64,000 nucleotides of DNA, from positions 186,001 to 250,000 of the forward strand of contig JAMDHS010000005.1 in the NCBI GenBank assembly GCA_029717555.1, in the 5' to 3' direction. Every line of letters begins with the position of its first letter. The first letter of the stretch is position 1. Position numbers and translations under genes: made by a program. The stretch is from Peribolospora baueri. Lineage: Eukaryota; Basidiomycota; Peribolosporomycetes; Peribolosporales; Peribolosporaceae. Below the pieces are notes generated by a model. That model made no database searches. It was given only the letters and a program-made list of their open reading frames with translations, and was not told where the DNA came from. This document shows positions 1 to 12,218 of this stretch, one piece after another.

Positions 1-843
1 CGGTCGCCGGCGCTTAAGGATGCACGTCGTCCGTCGATCGGTTCCGCGCCCCAACCAGGACCGCTCCGGTTTGTTCCACCACCGCACATCGACAACGTGA
101 TCCACCTCCGCCTACACCTCGGAATGGAATGCTCACGTGAACGCTGTCTCTCCATGGTATTTCTTGTGCCCTGCAATTGCGTTGGAATGGCGTGAATGAC
201 GCTCCGCAGATGTACGTCCACATGCCGACTGCCCCACGCCAGCGCAACAAGGCGGCCCATGCCGAACAAACCGACGCGGGACGCCATCATCGACATGCAG
301 CGTCTCAGGCTTGCAGCCACTCGTCGCGCAGCAAGCTCGACGTGCTGTTGCTGACATGGGACATACCGAGTGCAGTGTTAAGGCCTGACGAGATCCCATA
401 TGGCATTACTGGCATGCGTGCCCGAACAAACACAGAGCGCACAGTGAACATGATGAGGTCGAATGCAACGGCGAACGGACTCGCACTGCGCCCATACAAA
501 CAAGACAGCGCAACCAGCCTGGAGGGCTTGGCTGTGAAGAGATCTTTCCTCCTTCATTTCACTGGAACAGCTCCGGCCACATGAAGGCCCCGCCCAGGCA
601 ACGGTTTCACGAACGACAAGGTGGTGCGTACTGGGCACAGTTTAGCTTCCATTGCGCCGAGCTTACCGGTGACAAACGAACGGGGGCCCGGCGGCGGTCT
701 CCATAGATCGGATGGAAAGCCGCTTCCCTCACACACAATATCTAGCATATTAACAGACACACGAAAATAATGTCACACGGGTCAATATAACTTAACGCTC
801 CCAGTTGCTACAGTCTTCCTCGGTCAATCTCAACGCTTCGTGC
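1..843. other. unassigned left edge, no gene recognised
   Basis: I see no reading frame with a recognisable protein family here. The open stretches are short and their translations look random. The stretch lies downstream of the FUN14-family stop codon, so it should contain that gene's 3' end. It could also hold part of a gene lying outside the window. Confidence 0.4.
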
Positions 844-1972
844 TCAGCCAAGACGCAGGCCAAGGACGAAACCGGCAAGGAAGGAAGCGCGGGACTGGAA
901 ATCGGCGGTGAGGAAGTGGATGGCCCTGTTCCAGATCCGCACAAGGGGCTGCAATAAGGGAAAAAGAAGAGAAGATTGATGATAGGTTTTCCAAGGAAGG
1001 CCGTTAGCATAACCGTTCCAATGGGCCAAAATCCGATACCACATCTCTACTCACCGGGTTCCCATGCCCCGCGACCTTCGCCCCTTCAGAGGCGCTCGAA
1101 GGCGCATCAGCCGGCCCGGCAGCAGCGTCAAGGAAACTGTTGTACCTCGAGCCGATGGCACTCCAGTTGATTTGCACGTATTTCTTTGACGCAAGGTATT
1201 GGAGAAGCACAAATGCGCCTCCCAGCAGGAATGCGAGTGCCTTAAGACCTTTCTTTACAAAGACACCCGCGCAGACGCCGCTGTAGCCAGTACGGAGTAT
1301 GTACCCGGTTCGACAACGAGTTGGACGGGATAGTGAGCGTGCGCACAACCCGGCTGCGTATGCTGGGCGCACCATACAGCAGCGGGAACGGGAAGGCTCA
1401 CCATACAGTGCCAAAACTCAAATCATATATGCTAACGATACTCTTGGGCTCGTCTCCTGTCGTTGGGAGGCCCTCACCTCCACCCAAGCTCGTGGGATCC
1501 GCCTTTGGCGAGCCCGGAGGAGGCGACATGTTGGAAGCTGACCCAAACGGGTAGTATGGGGAAATACATAAATGATGAGTCACTCATTTCACGTTCGTAC
1601 GCTTCTCTTAGCCTGGAAGAGAATCCACGAGTGGAGGACAAGCTCACCCATACAATCCACGCTTCCCTTCCACCAAGCGCTGGCTCCCATGAGCGCCGGG
1701 GCGCCGAGCCCAACGACAGCAACTTTCAGCGCTCCTCCCCACCTCCCACCCATTCTTGTCCTCTCTCGCCCAAACCTCCACCCATGACGAGCAGAGGAGC
1801 TCAGAAACGATTCGGCTGAGGGAGAAAGAGAGGCAACCGAGACAGTCGAGAGCCGAGCATGGCCATACGGGACGGCCCAGCGGGGAGCAGATAGCGAGGC
1901 GGCTGCACGCAGGACTCGGAGGGGAGATATGCCGACACCGGCTGCAGGAAGACGGGGTGCGAGGAAGGACAT
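844..1972 (-). CDS. FUN14-family mitochondrial membrane protein
   Basis: Four exons, complement of 844-948, 1055-1280, 1402-1537 and 1648-1972, giving 263 residues. The first ~100 residues are Arg/Ala/Ser-rich with few acids, like a mitochondrial presequence, and end in a small hydrophobic stretch near VAVVGLGAPALMG. The conserved FUN14 core follows: LSFGTVCGVCAGVFVKKG across the exon 2/3 junction, then a hydrophobic helix and LLQYLASKKYVQINW. The last exon carries the family C-terminus FQSRASFLAGFVLGLRLG before the stop. All splice junctions keep frame and have GTGAGY donors or close variants. FUN14 proteins sit in the outer mitochondrial membrane; the animal member FUNDC1 is a mitophagy receptor, while fungal roles are less clear. 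No LC3-interacting motif was identified. Transcribed divergently from OS-9. Confidence 0.88.
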
Positions 1973-2229
1973 GAGTTGACAGAACGTTCGAGCTCGGAGC
2001 TGGGGGGTTCGTGGAGAGGAGCGAAGCCATACCGGGCCCCGATCGGCCCGATCACCACCGTCGTCATTGGCACGATCAGATGCCGCGGCGGAGAAGAACG
2101 GAGGAGAGCGGCTACCCCACTACTGCGGCGACCAAGCTGGCTGGCTGGCTGGCGGACTGGCTGGCTTCGCATGAGCTTGACCTGTGAACGGCATAGAGAC
2201 TTTCCCAGGCTCGACGACGACGGCGAAGC
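1973..2229. promoter_or_regulatory. divergent FUN14 / OS-9 promoter
   Basis: A 257-bp gap separates the two start codons, so both core promoters must lie here or overlap the 5' leaders. It holds a reverse CCAAT box (ATTGG, 2066-2070) and one GAA-nn-TTC heat-shock-element-like unit at 1982-1989. No TATA box is evident. Function is inferred from position only. Confidence 0.5.
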
Positions 2230-5030
2230 ATGCGAAGACAGCGATCACGACCACAACCAAGGGCACCGCTATCAGCGCCCTATCTGGTTTTGCTACTTTT
2301 TGTCGTAGCAACGTCATCCTATCTCTCTGCCTCGGTATCAGCTCTGCGATCGCAGCACTTTGGCTTCCCTGAGGATCTGCTCGCCCACCCTCAGTATCGG
2401 GTCCATATAGATGGTCCTCCAATATGGAACAGCTCAGCGGAGGAGGAATTGAAGAGGTCTATGAGGGAAAGGAGGCAGGAGGGTGATTTCAGTGGTGCGG
2501 AGGAAGCCGGGAAGGAAGAGAGGGCCGAAGCGGAGCAGATAGTGTTCGCTCAACCCGAGTCTGGCAAGGAAGTGGCTCCTGGGAGACCAGCAAAGGTGAG
2601 CAGTGGGGAGTCTACTTTGAACGGCCTTTGATCTCAGGTCTCTAAGCGCTTGTCGTATTACATGATATGATCCTTCTTCAAGCCCGAGACCACCGGAGAT
2701 GCCAGACCGCCCACTTCCGTCCATCTCATGCGAAACCCCACAGGACAGAACTATATCTGTAGCAGTGAGTGCTTCCTTGTCAATTTCTCTTGTTGCGCCC
2801 AAGCAGAGTTGAGCGCCGTTAGGGCAAACCGCGAGCGCATACGACATTGTCTTAACGCTGTTCACTCCTTTGTCACACCGCGACCGCATAATCGCCTTTA
2901 GTCCCGTCCCCACCCCCTCTGGCACCCGCCAACGCCTCTCTCCTCCCACCCGCCGAACTCGAACGCGCCCGCCGTGCTTCACTCGAAAATGGCCTTTCCC
3001 TCTTGGAGCCACTCAAGTCCTCGGACATGTGTCTCTACCACCATCAAGGCTGGTTCACCTACTCTTTCTGCCACGGTCACCAGGTTCGACAGTTCCGTTC
3101 CATTCATCAGGCTCTACCCGGTGGTGGAGTGCTGAGGACGGAGAGAGAAGATCCGAACCAAGTGGCATACGTGCTGGGCAAGTTTGGACATACGAGCAAG
3201 AGAGGTGGCCGTGCGGGGGGAGGGACAGACGAGGAGGATGAGGAGGCGGAAAGAGGGGAGGCGCACGAGGCAGGCGCAGAGGTGATGGATCTGTTGAGAT
3301 TTGGAGGAGGCGAGGAGCAGAGATATCTCGTCCAGCGCTGGGGTGGTGGGACTGTTTGTGACATGACCGGTGAAGAGAGGCAGGTCGAGGTTCAGGTGAG
3401 CTGATTTGGATTATCAACACCGCCCGATCGGCCGGTGACGGGTGAAATCGCTGATAGACACTCTTGCATGTCGTCCATCTAGTTTCACTGCGCCCGAACC
3501 TCCCGAGATCGCATTGCTCTCATCAAGGAAACGACGACGTGCAACTAGTGAGTCCTCTGCGCTCCTTCTCAATCGGAACGACGTGTTGGCCGGATCGTTA
3601 GCGCGCACATGCAGGATGACTGACCCTTTCGTCTGTCCGCCTGCGCCCCTTGCAGTATCCTCATCATCCACACGCCTCGGCTGTGCCAAGATCCGCTTTT
3701 CTCCACGGGTAAGGAGGAGAAAGTGGAGGACATTGTCTGTCGCCCGGTTGTCGAAGATGGATGGAAGCCGGTCGAGCGCATTGACGGTGGTGGCGGAGAT
3801 CAGCATGACGATCACGCGGACAAGTCACGGGGAGACCAGGCGGAAGATGGGCTTGGACTGGAGAAGAAGGGAGACGAAGAAGTCGCTCAAACGGGTGAGC
3901 TGCCTGCGCAGCAAGCCCCAGCAGCGGCCGCACCAGCCGCGCCCGCCGACTCGGCAGACGGGCAGTCGACTGGACCGCGTTCGGATGAATCGCGGACCAA
4001 CGCGGGTGAGACTGCGGAGTCCGGCGGCGCAGCTCAAGAGGCGCCCAAGACCGACCTGCTGAGTTCGGACGAGCCCCTGCTGGACGCGGCCGGCGCTCCA
4101 CCCAACTCGGAGGACCCGCTCTATGGCTCCTCCTCTTCCGAGCCGACGGTATGGGGCCTCTACACAGAAGGCTATGGCCAGGGAATATACGACCAGATGG
4201 CCGATCTGGGCGGCGTCGACGGGGATTTTTACTTTGCCATTGGCTTTGACGAGGATGGGGAAATGGTGTTGGAGGACGTGCAGCTCGAGCCGGAAGAGAT
4301 CGAGAGCTTGTTTGGAGCGGGAGCGGGAGCTGGGCAAGGGCGAGCGGGGCGTGAGAACGGGAACGGAAACGGGAACGGCCACGACGATGCGGGACGGCGA
4401 CGCGATCGTACGGCCGGCAATGCGAACGCGAACGGGGCCGATAGGGAATGGCTCGCCCAAGCGATGGAAGGGATGACCAAGCGTTTTGCGGACGCGAGCA
4501 GTACGCGACGACGGAAGGGGAAGGAGGGCGAAGGCGAGGCGGGAGATGGAAAGGGAGGAGGCGGGCAGAAGAAGGAGGGGGGCAAGGGAGGCGACAAAGG
4601 TGGGGAGGAGGAGGAGGAGAAGAAGGAGAAGAAGAAGAAGGAGAAGAAGGCGTCTGAGCTGGAAGAGCGCATGAAAGTCCTCCACTCGGCGCTGCAAGTC
4701 GCCTTGGGCGCCGCGGATGGTCAACAAGGCCAAGGACAAGGACAAGGACAAGGACAAGGCGAAGGTATCGACTTGGAAAACCTGTTCTTCTGGACCGGGG
4801 GTGCGCAAGGGATGGGTCGGAATGACGGAAATCGGGGCGGTGGAGGTGGGGGAGGTGGAGGAGGAGGAGGAGGACCAACAGGAGGAGCGGCCGAGTCGCT
4901 CGCGCATCGTGCGGCAAAGTTTTATGCGATCAAAGAAGGGACGGGGAAAGAGAAAAAGGAGACAAAGCGGGCGGAGCGGAAGGACGATGGCGAGGCGAGG
5001 TGGCAGCGCGCTCTGAGAGACGAGTTGTGA
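2230..5030 (+). CDS. YOS9: OS-9/Yos9-like ER lectin of ERAD
   Basis: Five exons: 2230-2595, 2683-2764, 2902-3395, 3483-3547, 3656-5030; 793 residues. The N-terminus is basic then strongly hydrophobic (YLVLLLFVVATSS), a signal peptide. The PRKCSH/MRH lectin domain spans exons 2-5: NYICSSIPS, MCLYHHQGWFTYSFCHG, QFRSIHQ, then FHC, DRIALIKETTTCNY and LIIHTPRLCQDP. These residues include the conserved cysteines and the mannose-binding Q-R-E-Y type positions of OS-9. Yos9/OS-9 reads trimmed N-glycans on misfolded proteins in the ER lumen and hands them to the Hrd1 ligase complex. The C-terminal ~440 residues are low-complexity: acidic, Lys-rich, with a Gln-Gly hexamer repeat near 4730-4760 and a Gly run. 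No HDEL-type tail is visible. The exon 1/2 acceptor (2682) was chosen because the earlier AG leads into a stop. Confidence 0.88.
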
Positions 5031-5367
5031 TCGTTCGTTCCCGCCGGTTGTCGCTTGTCCGTGTCCGTGTCCGTTTTTGCCATCCTGGAACGATCGTGTC
5101 AGTCAGTGTTTTTCGACGTGCGGCGATCCTTTGGTCCGCGTCGCGCCGCGCCGTCCGGTCGGTCGGTCCTGCGTGGTGATGTGGCCAAGAGTGTGCGTGA
5201 AGATTAGATAAAAAAAAGTACAAGTACACAACAGAACGGCGTTGTACTGTTCTCGAATGGGGAGTACATCTACGAAGGATCGCGCCGGCGCGGAGGGGAG
5301 GGGAAAGAAAGAAGAAACGTCCGTACGCCGATACGGGGCCTGGGCGGTGCCCACGCAGTGCCCGATT
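5031..5367. other. convergent 3' region of OS-9 and GH79
   Basis: Both flanking genes end here tail to tail. An A-rich stretch at about 5206-5222 and its complement could serve 3'-end formation. No gene seen. Confidence 0.4.
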
Positions 5368-8300
5368 CTAAGGTGCGCGAGCGGCGACAAAGATGACGCC
5401 GGCCAATATGGCCAACATGGTCGTCGCGGCGCCCACTCGGACGGCCGTGCTCGCGCCGCTGCTGCCGTGGCTCGTCGCGCCGCCGCGGCCGCCGCGGTTG
5501 CCGTTGGAGTTGGCGACGACAGAGGGGATGTCTGTGCCGGCGAGTGCGAACGTGGACGTGGGCACATGTACCTTTGATTCGGACTGAGTGGTTAGGAAGA
5601 CGAGAGCGACGCCCGGCGCGGGGACGGTGATGGGACAGGTGTCGCCGTTGCAGGAGACCGTTTGGACCGCCTCGGTCCCGTGGAGCACGCCTTCGCTGTA
5701 GAGGCCGAACGTCTGCCCCGCCCAGGTCTGTACGAAGAGGCAGCGAACGGTGCGAATCGAAGGCGTCAGCAACGAGCGGCCATAAAAACAAAACAAAACA
5801 AAACAAGAACGACAAGAGCCTATGCGCACGGCCCGCTTGCTGGAAATGGAAACGACTCACAATGTTCGCCTTCTCCGACACGGTCGGCGCGAGCAGATAC
5901 TTGACCTGTACGCTGGTCGCGCCGTTGCTGGGCAAGTTGGCGGTGAGCGTGTTGGCGCCAGAGGGGTCGTTGACCATATTGAGCAAGAGCGCCCTCTGAG
6001 GCGTCCCATTCTCATAGATGGCGTACGCGGCCACGTTGTCGTTGTTCACGAACAGGTCCCTGACCTGGCTCGTGTTGGAAGAGCCGAGCGCCTCGGCGAC
6101 GACGAGGGTGGCGTACAAGACCGGACCAGTCTGCCAGCCTCGGCCGGTTTCGTTGTGCGGCGGAGGGGTGAAGAGGTTGTACACCGTGTTCTGACCGGAC
6201 GAGTGGAGGAGCATGCCGGTGTGGTTGTTATATGCGAGCGACATTGCGGCGTCGATGGCCCAGATGGCGGATGCGAACACGTCTGCGACGCCAGGCGTGC
6301 CGACGCAGGACATTGTGTTCTGCGAGACGGCCGAAAATTAACCCAACAACGGATGAGACCTCGCCAAAGTCCATCATCACTGCCAGCCACGCCCTACTCA
6401 CCGTCTCAGTGATGATGAAAGGTAAGCCAGCCGCCTGTGCCGCTGCGGCCGCTGCTGCGTTCATAGTGGTGAACGAGGTGACGTACGAGTGCCGAAGATA
6501 GCCTTTGTGGAAGCAAAATCCAGGAAGAAGCAAAAATATGAGCGTCGGTGTGTTCGCCGAAAACGAGCTCGGAGGGGCCACTACGAGCAGCAGACGTCGA
6601 ACTGACCATCGAGTCCGTATGGGGTGGGGTTACCACAGAGCGACTGAGGGTCTACACGGTGACCCGAAAGAAATGACGACGGGAAACGTCAGCGGCTCGG
6701 TTCCCTACACTCGGACGGGCTGCAACCCACACTTGATGACGGACACGGCTGCCAAGCTGCTCTGGAAGCGTTGCTGGAAACCATTGGTGACGGTGACGTT
6801 GAACGTGTCCCAGTAGCAGCACACGGAGGGGGCGACGAAGAGGTTCTTGCGGGTCATGACGGCCTGCGCGGCGAACAGGGAAGGAGGTGACGGAAAGGTG
6901 TCAGTCGAGACCTGCGGTGGTGTCAGACTCCGCGCGTGTCTCCTCGGTCACGACGAGCTGTAGAGCATTTCCTCTCTCTCCCGCCTCCACGCTCTTCCCC
7001 TCCTCCCCTTCTTTCCCCTTATCGCCTCTCCTTCCCCCATCCCCCATCTCCCATCCCCTCCTCCTCGCCCCTCCAGCCGGCATACTCACAGCCATTTTGG
7101 AAGTGAGTTGGCCCCACTCGTCCATGTAGTCTGGGATGGAATACGTCGAGTTGCGGTTTCCCGTCAAGGAGTAGCGGTCCGGTTCGTTGCCCACCTGCGG
7201 AAGGACGTCAGCGGAGAAGAGGGAGCGGCGCAGGTCAGCCGGGCAGGACCGTAGAGGAAGACGGTGAGAGTCTCCGTGGGCATGAGGAAGGAAGGGTCGT
7301 AAAGACGCACGAGCAGCATGTGCAAATGGTCGCCCAGCGCTTGTTCGATGTCGCGTGCAGCATCGGGCGTGAAAGAAGCGCCGATGTCGACCATGTTCAT
7401 TCCGAAAATGAACTGACGAGACAGGGAGAGCGGAAAAAAAAAGGTCAGATGAGCGAAGCCAGCGGACCTCCGAGCCGGGAGGAACAAGTGTGACATCGGG
7501 AGAAGGCTCACGTCGACGTCGAGCAGGGAGGAGACGTTGGCCCTGATCGAGAAAGAGAGCGGGACGGTGTGAGCGCCAGGGTGGCCACGTCGAGACACGA
7601 ATAGGAAGACACAAATTGTCCTTCGCCGCTCACAACGCCTGGAAAAGAAGCGGGCTATAGACCACATCCGGCGTAGTCGGTGTCTGTCCGGATGTGAAAG
7701 GGAGCTGCTTCTTCGTAATCATCACGGTCTGCGATCGGGGAGGGAGACGGGGAGGAGAGGATGAAAGAGGAGTGAATGGTAGCATGATGAGCAGGCCGTC
7801 CGTAAGCCGCATCGCGCGCCGAGCGATGGGGACCGTCAAGCTCACCTGAGAGGTGTTGTATACCGCCGTGTCCTGCGTGTTGCCTGTGTGCAAATGAGAC
7901 CGACGTGGACGAAGGAGCGAGAGGCGAAGCGAACGATCAGCGGCGAACCGATGGGCGCGAGAAAAAAAGGAAAGAAAGGAGTGGTTGCGGAACGCACCTC
8001 CAACTCGGATGATGGGGCCCATGCCGGCCCTCGTTCGGATAGCGGCAACATAGTTGAGGAAAGGGACGTTCAGCTGGGCGGCCGAGCTGCCGACTGGAGT
8101 CGGAGCAAGGTGGGCGATGGTGAGCGAAGGAAGGCGTACGGAGCGAGAAGGGAAGAGAGAGGAGACGAGACGAGGCGACGCACCCAACTTGTCAATAACG
8201 CTGAGTTCCAAGCTAATGCCCAAAAAGTTTCCCTTCTGCGGGATGCTCAAGAACGTCTGGTTTTGCGACTGCACCCCGGCGCCGCCATTTGCCGGCGCGG

Positions 8301-8547
8301 GGGAGGCGGCGGGGTCGAAGGAGAGGGCGAGGGTGCCTACGGTTGGGGAGGGGAGGGCGGGCAGGGCTGCGGTGCCGGTGGAGGCGGAGATGGCGGCGGC
8401 GGAGGCGGCGGCTACGGCTGCGGGGGTGAGGACGGTGACGGAGGCATGGACGGTAGGGGTTAAGAGGAGGAGGGTGGAGAGGAGGAGGGTGGAGAGAAGG
8501 AGGGCGAAGTGGGGGGAGATGAGATGGAGAGCGCGTCGGTGGTGCAT
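5368..8547 (-). CDS. GH79 family glycoside hydrolase (beta-glucuronidase-like), GPI-type
   Basis: Twelve exons, complement of 5368-5727, 5861-6319, 6402-6502, 6607-6651, 6731-6863, 7090-7194, 7311-7412, 7512-7542, 7634-7728, 7846-7883, 7998-8093 and 8184-8547; 642 residues. It starts with a signal peptide (hydrophobic Leu/Thr run after MHHRRALH). GH79 landmarks: FLGISLELSVIDK, IIRVGGNTQDTAVY, FIFGMNMVDIGA, VGNEPDRYSL (Glu is the expected acid/base) and LPFIITETNTMSC (Glu is the expected nucleophile). The C-terminal beta-sandwich ends in PGVALVFL. A Gly/Ser-rich linker and a hydrophobic tail ending AARAP fit a GPI anchor signal. Family enzymes cleave glucuronic acid or related residues from proteoglycans and plant arabinogalactan; the substrate here is not known. 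Exons of 31, 38 and 45 nt are supported by continuous family homology. The donor of the sixth-to-last... exon 8 (6731) is the least canonical junction. Confidence 0.87.
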
Positions 8548-9673
8548 GTTGGTTGGCGTCGGGGTCAGAGCGAAGGAGGAGCAGTGCTCAGCCAGCCCGC
8601 GTCCGTCTGTCCGGTACGGAGACGGTGGTGGGGGCGGAGAGGAGGACGTTGGTGATGGTGGTGGTGGTGGTGGTGGTGGTGGGAAGAAGAAGCGAGGGAA
8701 CGAGACGGCAATGCAATGTTCCGGGACGTCTGAGACCAGCCAAGTGAAAAAAGACCGCCCACCGCGACTGCGCAACGCGACGCCGGAGCTCGAGCTCGAC
8801 CTCGGACGGCGTTCGTTCGTTCTATCGTCACCTCGGTCTGTCTTGTCTTATCTTGTCTATCAGTCTGGCGCTCCGGGGGCGCGCAAGTGTTTAGTTTTAC
8901 AAATTTGGCCACCGCCCGCGGACGGGCCGGCCGGCGAGGCCGACGGGCGATCTCTTCGGTTTCGCGTGCGCAGCGCAGAGCCAAGAAATAAGGCGGAACT
9001 AAGAGTTCGAGAAGCGTCGGTCGGTAGGCCGTTCACGCGAGCGAGCTCTTTGGCCTTGGGACGGCACGACACGAAGGGGGGAAAGATGAAGGGCGATGAG
9101 GCACATCCGCCACTGATCAACATTACCGCAGAGGGTCCATAGGAAGGAAGACGAGGCGGACAGACACGATGACAAGAGTCAATCAAGACGAACGAAACGA
9201 ATGAAACGAAACGAGCGAGGCGAGCCGAGGCACGGGGAGACGCGGACGGCGACATGGTCCATGGGGAGGTATTCTGCGAAGACGAAGGAAGGCAAAAGAG
9301 GGGATCGATGGAAGTGCGAGAGCGGGAGAGACAGACGGGCGAACGACGGGAGCGAGTACGTGGAGATAGAAAGATAGACACAACAGAAAGTGAAATAGAT
9401 GGGTGTCTATGTACGAAGGAGGAAGGAGGACGAGTCGCCGTACCGCTCCAGTCCGTCCACCCCCTTGCCCAGCCAGCCATGTATGCATGAAAGAAGGGGG
9501 GGCCGGGCTGCCTCGTGAACGAAGCCAGCGAATGGAACGATAGATCGGTCCAGAGCGAGCTGAGGGAAACGAAGACGACATTACGGGCCGCCGCCGCCGC
9601 AGGGTATACGGACGCGCTGAGAAACGCTCAAGTACGGTTTCCTCAGGCGAGTTCGGCGGGCGTGGCGACATCG
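8548..9673. other. intergenic: GH79 promoter and GT31 3' side
   Basis: No gene recognised. The GH79 leader region carries a GGT trinucleotide run at about 8655-8681, which makes spurious poly-His frames on the other strand. The rest is GA/CT-rich and GC-rich sequence without family matches. Confidence 0.45.
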
Positions 9674-12218
9674 TCAAGTAAGCGGACCGTCGCTCCTCCT
9701 CGACGAAGGGAAAAAGATCTTGGGCTGACTGCGCCCCTCAGATATGTAGCCGTTGTCGCGCACCAGCGGCGATCCCCACATGCGCCACGAGTTGGCTCCG
9801 TCCGACCAAGTCTTGCGATGGCCAAGACTGTCGAGTCGCAGCCGGGTCGAGTCGAGGGAGGGAGCGCATGGCGGACAGACAGACAGACAGTCAGTCAGAC
9901 AGATAGACAGATTGCGACCGACAACGCAGCTAACCGTACTCACAGTGCAATGGCAGTCTCAAGGAACCACTCGGTATGTTTGATAAAGTGAATCACCACC
10001 GTTCCTCCATGCGGGCGGCCAAGGTAGCGCGACTCCCATAGCAGCTTTGTCTCCTCATCGTCCTTGCTCGTCGGCGGTCGCGCGAGCCTCGTGGAGGAGG
10101 AGGAGGAGGAAAGCGAAAGAGGGTGCGAAGATGGTTGGCCGGTCGCGCGGCTATCGACCGACGCCGAGGACGATGACGGCGACGACGGCGACGACGAGGA
10201 CGACGACGAGGAAGACAGGAAGGAAAGATGTTTCTTGCCAGACTTGAGCAGGCCCGCGCCGTGCACGACCTTGTTCCACGGCAACCAGGCGTCGTCGGTC
10301 GCGCGCCCCTCGCGCACCCACGTCCCCGCCCACCGCCCACCGCCTTCGACGAGGGCCTCCACTTTTTCCTCCATCGTCAAATCCGGCCTCGGCGGCACGT
10401 ACTTCTCATGCCATTTGCTCACCGTCGAGTAGCTCGCCGCGGCGTGCTCGCCCCCTCGTCGGGTGATCTCCTCCTCGCTGAGGCCCATCATGCCCTCCAA
10501 GCGGACGCGCTCCACCTCGTCAGGGAAAAGGAATCCGTGCGAGTAGACGGTGCCAGCCTTGGGATGATCGTAGATCCAGCAATGCTCCGAGACCCAGTGG
10601 ATGTCCGACGCGTTCGGGTGGAGGATCATCCACTTGGCCGTCACCTTGTCCTCCTTGCCCTTTCGGTTCGCAAACGTTTCCTCGGCGGTGGCGATCCATT
10701 GGACGAGATCGGAGGTCAGCGCGTACGTCTCGCCCGCCATGAACCAGTCGCGTATGAGATCTGAAAGAGGAGGAAAGCTGCTCAACCACATGTGCGCAAA
10801 ACGAGATGACTCTGCTCGACCGACTGAGAGAACACTCACAACCCCAGTACGTCATCTTCTGAGGCGTCACCCGTAGATGCCTCTCGAGCTCGTCCAAGAC
10901 GAGGAAAGCGTCATCGTCGGCCTTGACGACAAAGTCCGCCTTCTTCCATCCCGTCACCACGGTTGGACGCGCGTCGGTCGAGTTGGCGTCGTCGGGTTGA
11001 ACGACCGAGGAGGCGACGGGTTCGGCATAGGGAACGGTGGCGTTCTCGGCGGCCCATTTGAAGAAGGCGTGTGTCTTTCCGCCGTTCATGTTTTCCTATA
11101 AAAGATGATCATATCAAGAGGCCGTGGTGGTCGGTCGGTCGGCCCCGTGATGAGAGACGATCGAGGACGGGACTTACCTTGATGTCCAAGATGGCAATGT
11201 CGTTGTACGTCTCCATCTCGAGAGCGATCTTCTCGGCGTTCTCCTTGCGAGGCCAGCCCATGATGAACTTGAACTGCATGCCCAGACTGGGCCGGCCGGT
11301 GAGCGGGTCGAGGGGCCTTGTGTGGGCGACGTAGGTGGATCGGATGAGCTGCCTGCGCTCAAAGGCGGCGTCGACGGTGAGGACGCCGACGAAGACGGAG
11401 ACCGGGTCGAGCGAGTCGGCGAGGTCGTGCGGGAACGGCGGCCGGTCCTGGCAGTACGTGCGCCAGGGGAGGCGTTCCTTGTCCGGGTTGAGGATATACA
11501 TGATTAGTAGGGTGACCCAGGTGACGAAGGCGGAGACGAAGAGGAGGGCGACGAAGATGGTGAGAGGCTGGAAGGCGCCCAGCGGCCCGAACGGCGAGCG
11601 GAGACAGCGCGAGACGAAGGCCTCGAAGAGCCGGCGAGGCGACCAGCGCGATCGTCGGCGGCGTCGGGAGGAAGGGGAGGAGGAGGAGGAAGAAGAAGAA
11701 GAAGAAGAAGCAAGGCGCGGAGAGAGGCCACGGGCGGGGCGGAGGCCTTTGCCACCGGCGAGCACGATCTTTGGCCCTTTTCGGACCGCGTTCCGTCGCG
11801 GCCACTTGAGCGCGGAGCGGGCGGTCGGTAAGACGGGCAGGCGCTTCTCGCTCTCGCGGGCAGAGAAGAGCGTGGAAGACGTCCAGCCGGACTCGACATC
11901 GTCTGGCGTTCGGGCGCCGTCGTCGTCATCGTCATCATCGTCGTCGTCGTCGTCGCTGTCGTCGGCGTACGGCGAGGAGCGGCCATCGAGGAGCGGCAAG
12001 GTGGAAGAGGAGGAGTAGGTGGAGGCCGAAGAAGGGTTGCGCGACATGGCGCGGGAGGCGGCGGAGAGGAGCGAGGACGGCCTAGATGTGGACGGCCCGT
12101 CATAGACGTCGGCGACGGCGGTGGCGTGTGCGGCGTCGTTTGGAGCGGGCGGGCCGCCGCCGACGACCAGAAGCGGCACGGCGTCGTCGGCGTCACGAGG
12201 GCGGTCGCCCGAGCTCAT
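9674..12218 (-). CDS. GT31-type glycosyltransferase, type II Golgi membrane protein
   Basis: Four exons, complement of 9674-9827, 9944-10760, 10840-11095 and 11178-12218; 755 residues. The cytosolic N-terminus (~220 residues) is Ser-rich with an Asp run (near 11935-11960) and an Arg cluster. One membrane helix follows (LTIFVALLFVSAFVTWVTLL). The lumenal part has the galactosyltransferase-31 pattern: VFVGVLTVDAAFERRQLIRS, FKFIMGWP, YNDIAILDIKENMNGGKT, and the metal-binding DDD in DFVVKADDDAFLVLDELE. After it come YWGYLIRDWF and GRATDDAWLPWNKVV, typical of fungal members. The family transfers Gal or GlcNAc in beta-1,3 linkage to glycoproteins or glycolipids; acceptor unknown. A Ser run and a ~50-residue low-complexity insert lie in exon 3. 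The C-terminal exon completes the conserved LLGHRKTWSDGANSWRMWG segment. Confidence 0.82.

Noticed and set aside
3664-4917. long minus-strand open frames opposite OS-9
   Set aside because: They mirror the low-complexity coding strand (Pro/Ser/Leu-rich products) and match no family. The + strand carries a clear spliced gene.
8054-9142. 362-codon + frame opposite GH79 exon 1
   Set aside because: Mirror frame of the GH79 signal-peptide exon plus GGT repeats; Gly/Arg-rich with no family features.
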